A stretch of 44,009 bases of DNA from Candidatus Sulfotelmatobacter sp. (GTDB taxonomy: Bacteria; Acidobacteriota; Terriglobia; Terriglobales; Acidobacteriaceae): assembly GCA_030038255.1 (NCBI GenBank), contig JASHPH010000045.1, positions 1-44,009 of the forward strand. Reading direction: 5' to 3'. How positions within the stretch are numbered: position 1 is the stretch's first letter; each line of letters opens with the position of its first letter. This document shows positions 16,435-24,305 of this stretch, one piece after another. The notes beneath the pieces are model-generated. The model was given only the letters and a program-made list of their open reading frames with translations. It was not told the origin of the DNA and did not search any database. A program made the position numbers and the translations under genes.

Positions 16435-17574
16435 ATGGCCGTGCACCTCAAACCTGCGCTGATTGCCTTTACCTTGCTCACCCTGGGCTGGACCCTGGCT
16501 TCGCGTGCGCAGGATTTAGGCCAGCCCGCGGCTAATCCGCAGCAAAACGAAGCGTCAAAAGCGGCGGAACCAGGCTCCAACGGTACTCAGCCGTCGGGCC
16601 ACCATCCCGGAAGCATCAGCGGAACAGTAGTGGATCAAAGCGGAGCCGTCGTTCCCGGTGCTGAAGTTCAACTGAACGTCCAACTCATCGACAAACCTCC
16701 GGCCTCCGATCAGCCTGCTGTGCAGACAGTCATCTCCGGCAGTGACGGTCAGTTCTCCTTCACCAATGTCCCGCCCGGACCTTTCCAGCTGACCGTGACG
16801 TCCGCTGGATTCTCGCCGCAAACGGTTTCCGGAACACTCAACTCGGGGCAGACCAACACCGTCGCCCCGATCATGCTGGCGGTCGCCACCAGGGTCACCG
16901 AGGTCAATGTCTCGCTCACCCGCGAGGAAATCGCCGAAGAAGCGGAAGTCGAACTGAAGATCGAAGAGAAGCAGCGCGTGCTGGGGGCCATTCCCAACTT
17001 CTATGTCACCTACAATCCCAACGCGGCCCCTCTAACCCCCCTGCAGAAATTTCGGCTGGCAGCCCGAAACGTGATTGATCCCTTCACCTTCGTAATCGTC
17101 GGCGGCACCGCCGGTATCCAGCAGGCGCAGAATCATTTCCGCGGATATGGCCAGGGCTCTGAGGGTTATGCCAAGCGCTTCGGTGCCGGCTACGCCGACA
17201 CGGTTTCAGGCACTTTCATCGGCGGCGCCATCCTGCCCGCCCTGCTGAAGCAGGATCCGCGCTATTTTTACAAGGGGACTGGTACTTTCCGCGCCCGCGC
17301 CTTGTACGCCATCGCTAACGCCGTGATCTGTAAGGGCGACAACCGCAAGTGGCAGCCCAACTACTCGAATATTCTAGGAAGTTTGGCCGCCGGGGGCATT
17401 TCCAACATCTACTATCCCCCCCAGGATCGCGACGGCGCCACCCTGACCTTCGAAAATGCGGCCATCGGCATCGGCACAAGTGCCATTTACGATCTGCTGC
17501 AGGAGTTCGTCATCCGTCACTTGACTCCAAAGGTCCCCAAGGATCCGTCGAACCCTGAAACAGTGCATAACTAG
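16435..17574 (+). CDS. Secreted protein with carboxypeptidase-regulatory (CnaB-like) domain
   Basis: Signal peptide MAVHLKPALIAFTLLTLGWTLASRA, a Gln/Ala/Gly-rich spacer, then a carboxypeptidase regulatory-like beta-sandwich (about residues 58-140: GSISGTVVDQSGAVVPGAEV, then GQFSFTNVPPGPFQLTV). A C-terminal region of about 200 residues (LGAIPNFYVTYNPNAAPLT...) has alternating glycine-rich and hydrophobic segments. This two-part design is common in Acidobacteriota secreted proteins. The C-terminal part may associate with the outer membrane, but I cannot assign a function. Confidence 0.82.
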   Translation: MAVHLKPALIAFTLLTLGWTLASRAQDLGQPAANPQQNEASKAAEPGSNGTQPSGHHPGSISGTVVDQSGAVVPGAEVQLNVQLIDKPPASDQPAVQTVISGSDGQFSFTNVPPGPFQLTVTSAGFSPQTVSGTLNSGQTNTVAPIMLAVATRVTEVNVSLTREEIAEEAEVELKIEEKQRVLGAIPNFYVTYNPNAAPLTPLQKFRLAARNVIDPFTFVIVGGTAGIQQAQNHFRGYGQGSEGYAKRFGAGYADTVSGTFIGGAILPALLKQDPRYFYKGTGTFRARALYAIANAVICKGDNRKWQPNYSNILGSLAAGGISNIYYPPQDRDGATLTFENAAIGIGTSAIYDLLQEFVIRHLTPKVPKDPSNPETVHN

Positions 17575-17711
17575 CCTTCTTTCCAGAGCTTCCGCTCAGT
17601 GCGCCAACAGTGCAACTTTCGCCCGACAGCGGTGTTCTAAAGGAGTAGGATGAGTTAGGCGGTCTGCCCGCCCGGGCAGTCATCCGCCATTGTAAGGTGG
17701 AGGGTGCTGAT

Positions 17712-18560
17712 ATGAGACCCACCTGGATGCACACTTTTCTTACCGGTATTGCTTCGCTCGCCCTCGTATGTCTGCCCACGACCGTCTACGCCCAGCATGG
17801 TGGCGGTGGCCACGGTGGTGGTGGCGGGGGTGGTTTCCACGGTGGTGGTGGCGGTGGCTTCCATGGAGGTGGCGGAGGCGGCTATCACGGCGGCGGTTCC
17901 TATGGAGGTGGCGGCTACCATGGTGGCGGCGGTTATAGGGGCTATCACGGTGGCGGATACCATGGCAGCTCTGGCGGCTTCGGCCGCGGTTCATACGGAA
18001 GCATGCGCGGAGGATCCTCTGCCTCGTCGTCCCATGCCTGGTCCTGGGAAGGCCATAGTGGCGCCCGTGATACCTCACCCGGCTTCCATTCCTTCGGATC
18101 AGGCAGCAGCGGTGCTGCCAGATCGGCCGGCGGTTCCACCTCGACCAGATCAGCCGGCGCAGGCTCGTCGTTTCGAGGTGCGAACGGTGCTGACACCCAC
18201 GCGGCCGCTCGCGATGGCCAGTTCCACTCCTTCGGAAGCACGCACGCCACAACTGCTTCCACAGTGACCGCCTCGCACTTCGCCACAACCACAACTGTCG
18301 CCCGTGCCAACTTCGGATTCGCCAATGCCGGCTGGCGCGGCGGCTGGGGCTGGCGTGGTGGCTGGGGTTGGCGCGGTGGATGGGGGTGGGGTTGGGGATG
18401 GGGTTGGGGATGGGGACTCGGTTGGTGGGGTCCCGGCTGGGGATGGGGTTGGGGCCCGTTCTGGGCCTGGCCACCGTACTGGTATAACCCCTGGTGGTGG
18501 GACTACAGCTATCCCCCGGCGTACATTTACCCGTACCCCGATTCGGATTCCGACTACTAA
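17712..18560 (+). CDS. Secreted glycine/histidine- and tryptophan-rich repeat protein
   Basis: 282 residues from the ATG at 17712, which has GGAGG 8 nt upstream. A signal peptide (MRPTWMHTFLTGIASLALVCLPTTVYA) is followed by a long GGGGG(F/Y)HGG repeat region, a Ser/Ala/Thr-rich middle, and a C-terminal tract alternating Gly and Trp (GWRGGWGWRGG, then GWGWGWG). It ends in a Trp/Tyr/Pro-rich tail and DSDSDY. The composition suggests a disordered or beta-stacking structural or surface protein; the many His in the repeats could bind metals. The DNA repeats make slippage and assembly errors likely here. A strong terminator follows. Confidence 0.82.
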   Translation: MRPTWMHTFLTGIASLALVCLPTTVYAQHGGGGHGGGGGGGFHGGGGGGFHGGGGGGYHGGGSYGGGGYHGGGGYRGYHGGGYHGSSGGFGRGSYGSMRGGSSASSSHAWSWEGHSGARDTSPGFHSFGSGSSGAARSAGGSTSTRSAGAGSSFRGANGADTHAAARDGQFHSFGSTHATTASTVTASHFATTTTVARANFGFANAGWRGGWGWRGGWGWRGGWGWGWGWGWGWGLGWWGPGWGWGWGPFWAWPPYWYNPWWWDYSYPPAYIYPYPDSDSDY

Positions 18561-18576
18561 TCTTGGGTGAAGCCGC

Positions 18577-18621
18577 AGGCGACGTCGGCAGGTTGTGCAA
18601 ACCCCGACGTCGCCTCTTTTC
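18577..18621 (+). terminator. Intrinsic terminator
   Basis: A perfect 11-bp stem, AGGCGACGTCG (18577-18587) with CGACGTCGCCT (18605-18615), and a 17-nt loop, followed by CTTTTCT. It begins 17 nt after the stop of the glycine-rich protein gene, so it ends that transcript. Confidence 0.85.
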
Positions 18622-18705
18622 TGCAGTCCAGCTGCGGAGAAGCCCAGCATCCGCGCCACATCACGACAAGACCATCCGCGTAGTGCGCAGCTTGCCCCGC
18701 CAAAA

Positions 18706-18794
18706 CCCAGCCGCGTGGCGCCGGAATGTGAAAGCCCGGCACGGCAGTGCCGGGTAGACGCAGAAAGAACCGACCGAGTCCCGTAGGGACGACA
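18706..18794. repeat. Composite palindromic repeat (family A, copy 1)
   Basis: Contains CAGCCGCG(T)GGCGCCGG, then the core hairpin CCCGGCAC-GGCA-GTGCCGGG (18735-18754), and ends in GAGTCCCGTAGGGACGACAC. Copies with the same order of blocks are at 29317-29406 and 37345-37466. It abuts the panC stop. Confidence 0.8.
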
Positions 18795-19667
18795 CTACGT
18801 GGCCGCCAACAGCACATTGTCAATCAGCCGCGTCGTCCCCACATACGCCGCGACCGCGACCAGCGCGCCTGCCGACACATCCGCCACTGGATCCAACGTC
18901 TCCGCGTCCACGATCTCGAAATAATCCAGCCGCACCGACTTCTCCTTCACAAACTCCGCCCGGCCCGCCGCAGCCAGCTTCGTCGCATCGCGCTCTCCCG
19001 CGCGCGCCAACTCCTCCACGCGCATGAGCGATCGATGCAGCACCAGCGCTTCCTTCCGCTGCGTCGCATCCAGATATGCATTGCGCGAACTCATGGCCAG
19101 CCCATCGGCCTCGCGCACAATGGGACACGCCACAATCTCCACCGGAAAATTCAGATCGCACACCATCCGCCGGATCACCGCCAGCTGCGCCGCATCCTTC
19201 TGCCCGAAAAACGCCACATCCGGTTCCACGATGTGAAACAACTTGCTTACCACCGTCGTCACGCCGCGAAAATGCCCCGGCCGCGACCTCCCATCCAACT
19301 TGCCGCTCAGGTCCTCCACCGTCACCCAGGTCGCCGGTGTGGCGCGGACACTCTTGTCCGCGACGGTCCCATACACCTCTTCCACCGTCGGCGCGAACAC
19401 CAGATCCACGCCTTCCTGCTCCAGCATCTCGCGGTCGCGCTCGAACGGCCGCGGATATCTCGCCAAATCTTCATTCGGTCCAAACTGGGTCGGATTCACA
19501 AAAATCGACACCGCCACCGCATCGCACTGCGCCCTCGCCGCCCGCACCAGCGACAGATGCCCCTCATGCAGTGCGCCCATCGTCGGCACCAGTCCCAGAC
19601 GCTTGCCCGCGGGCCGAAGCGCGTGGCTCGCCGCCCGCATTTCATCAATGGTCCTGCAGATTTTCAC
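18795..19667 (-). CDS. panC: Pantothenate synthetase
   Basis: Joins pantoate and beta-alanine using ATP, the last step of pantothenate synthesis. Signatures seen are [15 protein letters not shown] (HIGH-like, near the N-terminus), [26 protein letters not shown] and the SSRNAYL (KMSKS-like) block. The start is taken as GTG at 19665-19667 ([10 protein letters not shown]), giving 290 aa. The frame is open further upstream, but that part does not resemble the enzyme and would overlap the next gene. panB lies 435 nt upstream on the same strand with a small gene in between. panD is not in the window. Confidence 0.95.
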   Translation of the reverse strand: MKICRTIDEMRAASHALRPAGKRLGLVPTMGALHEGHLSLVRAARAQCDAVAVSIFVNPTQFGPNEDLARYPRPFERDREMLEQEGVDLVFAPTVEEVYGTVADKSVRATPATWVTVEDLSGKLDGRSRPGHFRGVTTVVSKLFHIVEPDVAFFGQKDAAQLAVIRRMVCDLNFPVEIVACPIVREADGLAMSSRNAYLDATQRKEALVLHRSLMRVEELARAGERDATKLAAAGRAEFVKEKSVRLDYFEIVDAETLDPVADVSAGALVAVAAYVGTTRLIDNVLLAAT

Positions 19668-19732
19668 GGAAGAATCTTCAGACAAGCCCTGGCACGGCAA
19701 CGCAGGATTACCAGGTGAACTTAGGTCGCCAC

Positions 19733-19942
19733 CTATCTCGCCACCACCGGCACATCGTGCTTCGCCGCCCAGATCAGCGCGATGAACCAGCCAATCACCG
19801 TCCATCCCAGGAAGAAGTTCAGCAGAAAAATGGCCAGCGTGTCGCGCTTGTCGCGGATCAGAGCAATGATCGACGGCAGGAAATACATCACGAACGGCAA
19901 GCCAAAGAACGGGAAGAAGAAGAAATGCGCCAGGGGATGCAT
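19733..19942 (-). CDS. Small membrane protein of the superinfection-immunity family
   Basis: 69 residues with two membrane segments separated by [19 protein letters not shown], a pattern of the superinfection immunity (T4 Imm-like) family. A strong ribosome-binding site (GAGGAGG) lies 6 nt before the ATG. In phage T4 the founding member blocks DNA entry of a second phage; chromosomal relatives are widespread and their job is mostly unknown. It lies between panB and panC on the same strand, which looks like an insertion into a pan operon rather than a functional link. Confidence 0.85.
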   Translation of the reverse strand: MHPLAHFFFFPFFGLPFVMYFLPSIIALIRDKRDTLAIFLLNFFLGWTVIGWFIALIWAAKHDVPVVAR

Positions 19943-20101
19943 ACGACGCCTCCTCGCCTGCTACTAGGCTAGCACCACCGCCGTACGACTGCGAGCGCGG
20001 TACCTCCGCTCCTGTTTAAAGATACGCACGCGACTGGTTTCCGGTTCCCTTGCCAAGGCTTGATCCGTGCTGATCCGCGTAAATCCGCGGCGTGAGGCCT
20101 G

Positions 20102-21007
20102 TTACCGCGCCATCGCTCTTTTCCGCGCCAGCACCGTCTCCAGGCTCGCCTTCGTCTCCTTCGGCAGATGATACGACTCTTCATCCGAAGGATACTGCCG
20201 CGATTTCACGTCCGCGCGAAACTCCTGCACTGACTTCATGATCAGTGCGGCTGCGTCGCCGTAGCGCCGCACAAACTTCGCCGGCGGCCCAAACGTCAGG
20301 TTCATGATGTCATGAAACACCAGCACCTGCCCATCGCATTCCGGCCCTGCGCCAATTCCAATGGTCGGCGTGCTCACTTCATTCGTGATCATCGCCGCCA
20401 CTTCCCGCGGAATTCCCTCCAGATACAGGCACGCCACGCCCGCACGGTCGAGCGCCACCGCATCGCGCATCAGTTGCTCGATCCCGTTCAGGCTCTTGCC
20501 CTGCACCTTGTACCCGCCCATCACATTCACCGACTGCGGGGTCAGGCCAATGTGCCCGGCGACGGGAATCTCGGCGTCGATGATCTGCCGGATCACGTCC
20601 GCCCGCTTCTCGCCGCCTTCCACCTTCACCGCTTCGGCGCCGCCTTCCTTCACAAAGCGCATGGCGTTCGCCACGGCAGTTTTCGGATCCACCTGATACG
20701 CTCCATACGGCATGTCGGCGATCAGCAGCGCGCTTTTCACGCCACGCCGCACCGCCTTCACGTGGTGCAGCATCTCGTCCATGGTGACTGTGAGCGTGTT
20801 CTCGTAGCCCAGCATCGCCTGGGCCAGCGAATCGCCCACCAGCACAACGTCGATGCCGGCTTCGTCGACGAGACGCGCCGTGGCGTAATCGTATGCAGTC
20901 AGACAGGTAATCGGTTCGTGTCGGAGTTTCTGTTCCCGCAGAGTTGCGGTCGTAACCTTCGGGCGCGATTCGGCAGGAAAACGCCCGCTGATCGGGGTGA
21001 GACTCAT
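20102..21007 (-). CDS. panB: 3-methyl-2-oxobutanoate hydroxymethyltransferase
   Basis: Transfers a hydroxymethyl group from methylene-tetrahydrofolate to alpha-ketoisovalerate, the first committed step of pantothenate synthesis. The TIM-barrel signatures are visible: LTAYDYATARLVDEAG, VLVGDSLAQAMLGYENTL (metal-binding Asp), KVEGGE, GHIGLTPQSVN and TIGIGAGPECDGQVLVFHD. 301 aa, slightly longer than usual at both ends. The ATG has GGAGG 5 nt upstream. The gap to 19942 (159 nt) shows nothing I can name. Confidence 0.96.
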   Translation of the reverse strand: MSLTPISGRFPAESRPKVTTATLREQKLRHEPITCLTAYDYATARLVDEAGIDVVLVGDSLAQAMLGYENTLTVTMDEMLHHVKAVRRGVKSALLIADMPYGAYQVDPKTAVANAMRFVKEGGAEAVKVEGGEKRADVIRQIIDAEIPVAGHIGLTPQSVNVMGGYKVQGKSLNGIEQLMRDAVALDRAGVACLYLEGIPREVAAMITNEVSTPTIGIGAGPECDGQVLVFHDIMNLTFGPPAKFVRRYGDAAALIMKSVQEFRADVKSRQYPSDEESYHLPKETKASLETVLARKRAMAR

Positions 21008-21233
21008 GATGTCCTCCAGTGCCCCTCCGGCTCAGCCGGATAGAGCCTGTACACGCGTCATGGCGCTTACATCATTCGATACAGCTGCGCTTAATTGTAG
21101 CTGCAAAAAGTGCAAAAGGTCGATAGCCAGAATGGCCAATATTATCAATGACTTCCAGGCCATGGAAACCGCGGCACAGCTGAGCTTGCCGTCACGTTGG
21201 GCGCTCACCGCGTTGCCTGCGGAGGGCACGACC

Positions 21234-21303
21234 GGGAAGGGCACGGCTTCAGCCGTGCCCGATAGTCGCAGAAAAATCCGGGGGGCTTTAGCCCCTGAGG
21301 GGG
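21234..21303. repeat. Palindromic repeat (family C, copy 2)
   Basis: Two perfect hairpins: GGGCACGGCT-TC-AGCCGTGCCC (21239-21260) and GGGGC-TTTA-GCCCC (21282-21295). It lies in the 353-nt gap between the divergent panB and abrB genes. The remainder of that gap (21008-21233) has no supportable gene. Confidence 0.8.
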
Positions 21304-21307
21304 GATG

Positions 21308-21360
21308 AAGTAAGACGGTGCAAACTTGTCTTACTTTGTGTGAAGTAGTAAGATATACCT
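21308..21360 (+). promoter_or_regulatory. Toxin-antitoxin promoter and operator
   Basis: A perfect 9-bp inverted repeat AAGTAAGAC (21308-21316) / GTCTTACTT (21328-21336), with a third half site AGTAAGA at 21347-21353. The promoter reads TTGTCT (21326-21331), a 17-nt spacer, then TAAGAT (21349-21354). The second half site covers the -35 and the third covers the -10. The ATG follows 6 nt after the -10, so the mRNA is probably leaderless. This is the expected layout for autorepression by the antitoxin or the complex. Confidence 0.7.
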
Positions 21361-21633
21361 ATGTCATCTTACCGAACCGTAATCAGCTCCAAAGGGCAAG
21401 TCATCATCCCCGCCGAATTGCGCGAGGAATTCGGCCTCGCCAAAGGCACGCGCGCTACCTGGACCAAGGAAAACGGCCGCCTCATCTTGACTCCCATCAC
21501 CGAACGCTTCCTCGAACGCCTCCTCGACGAGATTCAGGGATGCCTGAAGCCCCGTCCGGGCGAACCCTCTGCCTTTGAGGAATCGCTCGCCGAGCGGGAA
21601 CGTCAGCGCCAGCGCGAGCGGAAAGAGAAGTAA
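21361..21633 (+). CDS. AbrB/SpoVT-fold antitoxin
   Basis: 90 residues. The N-terminal swapped-hairpin DNA-binding domain reads VISSKGQVIIPAELREEFGL, followed by KGTRATW and GRLILTP, typical of the VapB/AbrB type. The C-terminal part (about 50-90) is charged and helical (AERERQRQRERKEK) and probably wraps the toxin. The toxin gene starts immediately after its stop codon (TAA then GTG). It should bind the inverted repeat just upstream and neutralise the PIN-domain toxin. Confidence 0.9.
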   Translation: MSSYRTVISSKGQVIIPAELREEFGLAKGTRATWTKENGRLILTPITERFLERLLDEIQGCLKPRPGEPSAFEESLAERERQRQRERKEK

Positions 21634-22059
21634 GTGGCTGCCACGCGCCGCTATGTGCTCGATGCCAACGCTCTGATCGCCCTGTTCGAGGGGCGTCAGC
21701 CCGCCGCAGAGAAAGTACGGAAAATGCTAGCGGATGCCTCTCGTACCGATTCTCCCTTGTGGATGTCGGCGATCAACTGGGGCGAGGTTTTCTACATAGA
21801 GTGGCGCCGGTACGGAGAGGCAAAAGCGAGACAAGCCGAGGTAAACTTGCGTCGCCTGCCCATTCTTGTCATCGGTGTTGATCTCGACCGCGCCACCCGC
21901 GCCGCCGCCCTTAAGCAGAAGCACAATCTCGGCTACGCCGATTCCTTCGCAGCCGAACTTGCCATCGAACGCGGTGCGACCCTAGTTACCGCCGATCCGG
22001 AGTTCTCAAAGTTGGGGAAGATCCTGCCGGTCTACCCGCTCCCGCGATACGAGAAGTGA
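21634..22059 (+). CDS. vapC: PIN-domain ribonuclease toxin
   Basis: 141 residues with the PIN active-site acids D10 (VLDANAL), E51 (NWGEV), D103 (YADSFAAEL) and D121 (TADPEF). VapC toxins cut specific tRNAs or rRNA in a magnesium-dependent manner. The target cannot be predicted here. The GTG start abuts the antitoxin stop, so translation is coupled. All catalytic acids are present, so the module is probably active. Confidence 0.92.
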   Translation: MAATRRYVLDANALIALFEGRQPAAEKVRKMLADASRTDSPLWMSAINWGEVFYIEWRRYGEAKARQAEVNLRRLPILVIGVDLDRATRAAALKQKHNLGYADSFAAELAIERGATLVTADPEFSKLGKILPVYPLPRYEK

Positions 22060-22086
22060 CCCAGCGTCCCTCAAGGTCTGCCAAGT

Positions 22087-22377
22087 TCAACAGGCGTAAG
22101 TCGCCCACAGAAAGAACAAGAGATTCTCAAAGGCTGCTGCCAAGCTCAACATGATGGTGGCAACGCGTAAGAACTTTCGATACAACCGTTCGGGCCAGCT
22201 CTTACTTGCGAGCCCACCAACAATTAGGGCGCCGGTGGCAAGCAGCACCATTTGCCATCGATTCTCGCAATAGGAGTGAACAGAACCGACGAACTCTGCG
22301 TATGAAAGCACCACAACAAGCAAGGCTGCGGCGAGAAGACGGAATGTCAGGTCCTTTCGCACTTGGATTGCGTCCAC
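22087..22377 (-). CDS. Small membrane protein of unknown function
   Basis: 96 residues with three hydrophobic segments (about 13-33, 43-60 and 73-93), a short charged N-terminus and two isolated Cys (37, 96). No family recognised. It starts 14 nt after the stop of the kinase gene (22392) on the same strand, so the two may be co-transcribed. It converges with vapC. Reality is supported by the clean membrane topology only. Confidence 0.6.
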   Translation of the reverse strand: MDAIQVRKDLTFRLLAAALLVVVLSYAEFVGSVHSYCENRWQMVLLATGALIVGGLASKSWPERLYRKFLRVATIMLSLAAAFENLLFFLWATYAC

Positions 22378-22391
22378 GCCCCTAGCCCTGC

Positions 22392-23057
22392 CTACGCGCT
22401 CGCCGCTTCCTGCCCGCCCAGCGGCAGGAAGTACTGCGTGCCCTTGATCGGCTCGCTCACCTTGCGTAGCAGCTCCTGCAGATCTTCGTTGCGGTCGACG
22501 AAATCAATCTCGGACGTGTTCACGATCAGCAAATCCGACGACGTGTAATGAAAAAAGAAGTGCTCATACGCCTTCACCACTTCCTCCAGATACTCATCGT
22601 TCACCGCCCGCTCGCCTGGCGCATTCTTTTTCTTGAGCCGCTTCTTCAGCACCTCCGGCGTGGCCTGCAGATAAATCACCAGGTCGGGCGTGGGCAACTG
22701 TTCGCGAAAATGGTTGTAGTAGCGATTGTAGGTATCGAGTTCCTGATCATTCAGGTTGAGGCAGGCAAACAGCTTGTCTTTTTCAAAAATAAAATCTGCG
22801 ACCACCATCCGCCGCGACCGCGCCCCCAGATCAAGCGCCTGCAGCTGCTCGAACCGCCGCACCAGAAACGCCAGCTGCGCCTGAAACGCCGCCCCGCGCT
22901 CGCCCTCATAGAATGCCTCAAGAAACGGATTCTGCTCCGGCTCCATCACCCGCTGCGCGTTCAGCCGCTCCGCCAGAATGCGCGCCAGAGTGCTCTTGCC
23001 CACCCGGATGGGACCCTCCACTGCAATGTAACGGGGCAGCTCAAAAAGATTGGCCAT
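22392..23057 (-). CDS. Deoxynucleoside kinase
   Basis: A P-loop kinase that makes dNMP from deoxynucleosides (salvage), of the dCK/dGK/TK2-like family. Walker A is VEGPIRVGKST (about residues 13-23). The expected EPEQNPFLEAFY segment, the FQAQLAFLVRRFEQL helix, the DFIFEKDKLFA (DRS-like) block and the LQATPEVLKKRLKKK lid follow. Length of 221 aa fits the deoxyadenosine/deoxyguanosine kinase group of bacteria. Substrate preference is not certain. Confidence 0.9.
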   Translation of the reverse strand: MANLFELPRYIAVEGPIRVGKSTLARILAERLNAQRVMEPEQNPFLEAFYEGERGAAFQAQLAFLVRRFEQLQALDLGARSRRMVVADFIFEKDKLFACLNLNDQELDTYNRYYNHFREQLPTPDLVIYLQATPEVLKKRLKKKNAPGERAVNDEYLEEVVKAYEHFFFHYTSSDLLIVNTSEIDFVDRNEDLQELLRKVSEPIKGTQYFLPLGGQEAASA

Positions 23058-23206
23058 GTCTTGGTAAGACGCCGCTCGCGAAAAATTTTGGAAATGGCAG
23101 GATATCCCGGATGCGCCTCAGTGACAATTGAGGGAAGAGTTAACAGAGGTGACTCATGAGCGACGCAGAATTGAATCATTTGGTATTGGGCTACTTTGAA
23201 TTTGGA

Positions 23207-23350
23207 TTACGAAGGAAATAAAGTAAGCCGCAGAATCGCACTGACCGCCATGAACAATCCAGCGATGAAAAGGGCGACTCGCTTGAGTCTTGCACCAAGT
23301 ACTCCCCTTCCCCGAGGAGCCAGAAAGCCGCGTTTCCACAAGTAGCTCAC
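23207..23350 (-). CDS. Possible small membrane protein (47 aa)
   Basis: A short frame starting with GTG (23348-23350) and ending with TAA (23207-23209). It encodes a basic N-terminus with several Arg/Lys and one membrane segment (VALFIAGLFMAVSAILRL). The composition is protein-like, but there is no ribosome-binding site and no recognised family, so it may be a remnant. Nothing else in the 400-nt gap between 23058 and 23458 looks coding. Confidence 0.3.
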   Translation of the reverse strand: MSYLWKRGFLAPRGRGVLGARLKRVALFIAGLFMAVSAILRLTLFPS

Positions 23351-23364
23351 TACCAGTCAGTTAG

Positions 23365-23445
23365 TCATTGAGACATTCAGTCATTGAAAAGCCGAAGGCT
23401 CTCCCGCCGGTCACATAATGACTAAATGATTCAATGATTCAATGA
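23365..23445. repeat. Short direct and inverted repeats upstream of NodB gene
   Basis: TCATTGA occurs at 23365-23371 and 23381-23387. Its reverse complement TCAATGA occurs at 23431-23437 and 23439-23445. The tract is AT-rich in a GC-rich window. It can form a long imperfect hairpin or carry a protein-binding array; it is immediately upstream of the deacetylase gene. Confidence 0.55.
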
Positions 23446-23458
23446 TTAAATAGCTGTG

Positions 23459-24193
23459 ATGCTCGGAGCCCTGATCGCCGGAAGCGCTACAGCCGCGGCC
23501 GTCGCCGCCGGCTATCAATCCATGGCGCCCACCGGCCAATGGTACGGCCGCACATTTATTGGACTGCCGAGTGGCACCAAGCAACTCGCCCTCACCTACG
23601 ACGATGGCCCCAACGATCCCCACACTCTGCGGCTGCTCGAAGTGCTCGCCCGACATGACGTCCACGCAACCTTTTTTCTCATCGGCCGCTACGTCAAGCA
23701 ACGTCCCGACATCGCCCGCGAGATCGCGAAGGCCGGCCACCTCATCGGCAACCACACCTTCACGCATCCCCTGCTGATCTTCAAAAGCGAATCCGAAATT
23801 CGCCGCCAACTCACCGACTGCCGCTCCGCCCTGCAGGACTCAGTCGGAGAGGCTTTTACAGAAAAAGCTGCCAATCTCTTCCGCCCTCCCTTTGGCGGAC
23901 GCCGCCCCGCCGTCCTCCGCATCGCCCGCGAGCTGGGCCTCGAACCTGTGATGTGGAACGTAACCGGCTATGACTGGAACGCGCCGCCAGCGGAAGTCAT
24001 CGAACGAAAAGTTTCACGCCAAATTCGCGGCGGCGACGTCATCCTGCTCCACGACGGCGGCCACAAACAGATCGGCGCCGACCGCTCCCCAACCGTCCTC
24101 GCCACCGACCACCTGATCACCCGCTACAAGCGTGAGTGCTATCAGTTCGTCACAATCCCGCAGATGATGGAAACGGGAAGGGCACGACTTTAG
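23459..24193 (+). CDS. Polysaccharide deacetylase (NodB domain)
   Basis: A carbohydrate esterase family 4 enzyme that removes N-acetyl groups from peptidoglycan or other polysaccharides. The metal triad is D-H-H: TYDDGPND supplies the catalytic base and metal Asp, HTFTHP the two His. RPPFGGRRP and LLHDGG are the later motifs. A short hydrophobic N-terminus (MLGALIAGSATAAAVAAGY) suggests export or an anchor. ATG at 23459 is chosen; a GTG three bases earlier is possible. The stop codon TAG lies in the loop of a family C palindrome, so the last residues (GRARL) come from the repeat. Confidence 0.92.
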   Translation: MLGALIAGSATAAAVAAGYQSMAPTGQWYGRTFIGLPSGTKQLALTYDDGPNDPHTLRLLEVLARHDVHATFFLIGRYVKQRPDIAREIAKAGHLIGNHTFTHPLLIFKSESEIRRQLTDCRSALQDSVGEAFTEKAANLFRPPFGGRRPAVLRIARELGLEPVMWNVTGYDWNAPPAEVIERKVSRQIRGGDVILLHDGGHKQIGADRSPTVLATDHLITRYKRECYQFVTIPQMMETGRARL

Positions 24194-24241
24194 TCGTGCC
24201 GCAAAGCTGGCTGAACGATTCCGGCTTTAGCCGCTGAGGGG
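24174..24241. repeat. Palindromic repeat (family C, copy 3)
   Basis: GGCACGACT-TT-AGTCGTGCC (24181-24200) is a perfect hairpin, followed by a GGCTTTAGCC second arm pair near 24223-24233. It overlaps the 3' end of the deacetylase gene and contains its stop codon. Confidence 0.75.
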
Positions 24242-24305
24242 AAGCACCGCTCCACGCAAGGCTTCAGCTTTGAAAGGGCGCGGCTAGTCTAGCGACCATG
24301 TTGCT

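Noticed and set aside
16231-16446. A 71-residue minus-strand frame in the gap before 16435
   Set aside because: No ribosome-binding site, no recognisable motif, and it overlaps the start of the real plus-strand gene.
20997-21308. A 103-residue plus-strand frame starting inside panB
   Set aside because: It runs antisense through panB, then through intergenic DNA and a palindromic repeat; there is no ribosome-binding site and no family-like composition.
21329-21353. A CRISPR-like or phage attachment repeat near 21308-21353
   Set aside because: The three copies are only 7-9 bp, spaced by about two DNA turns, and sit on a promoter; an operator explains them better.
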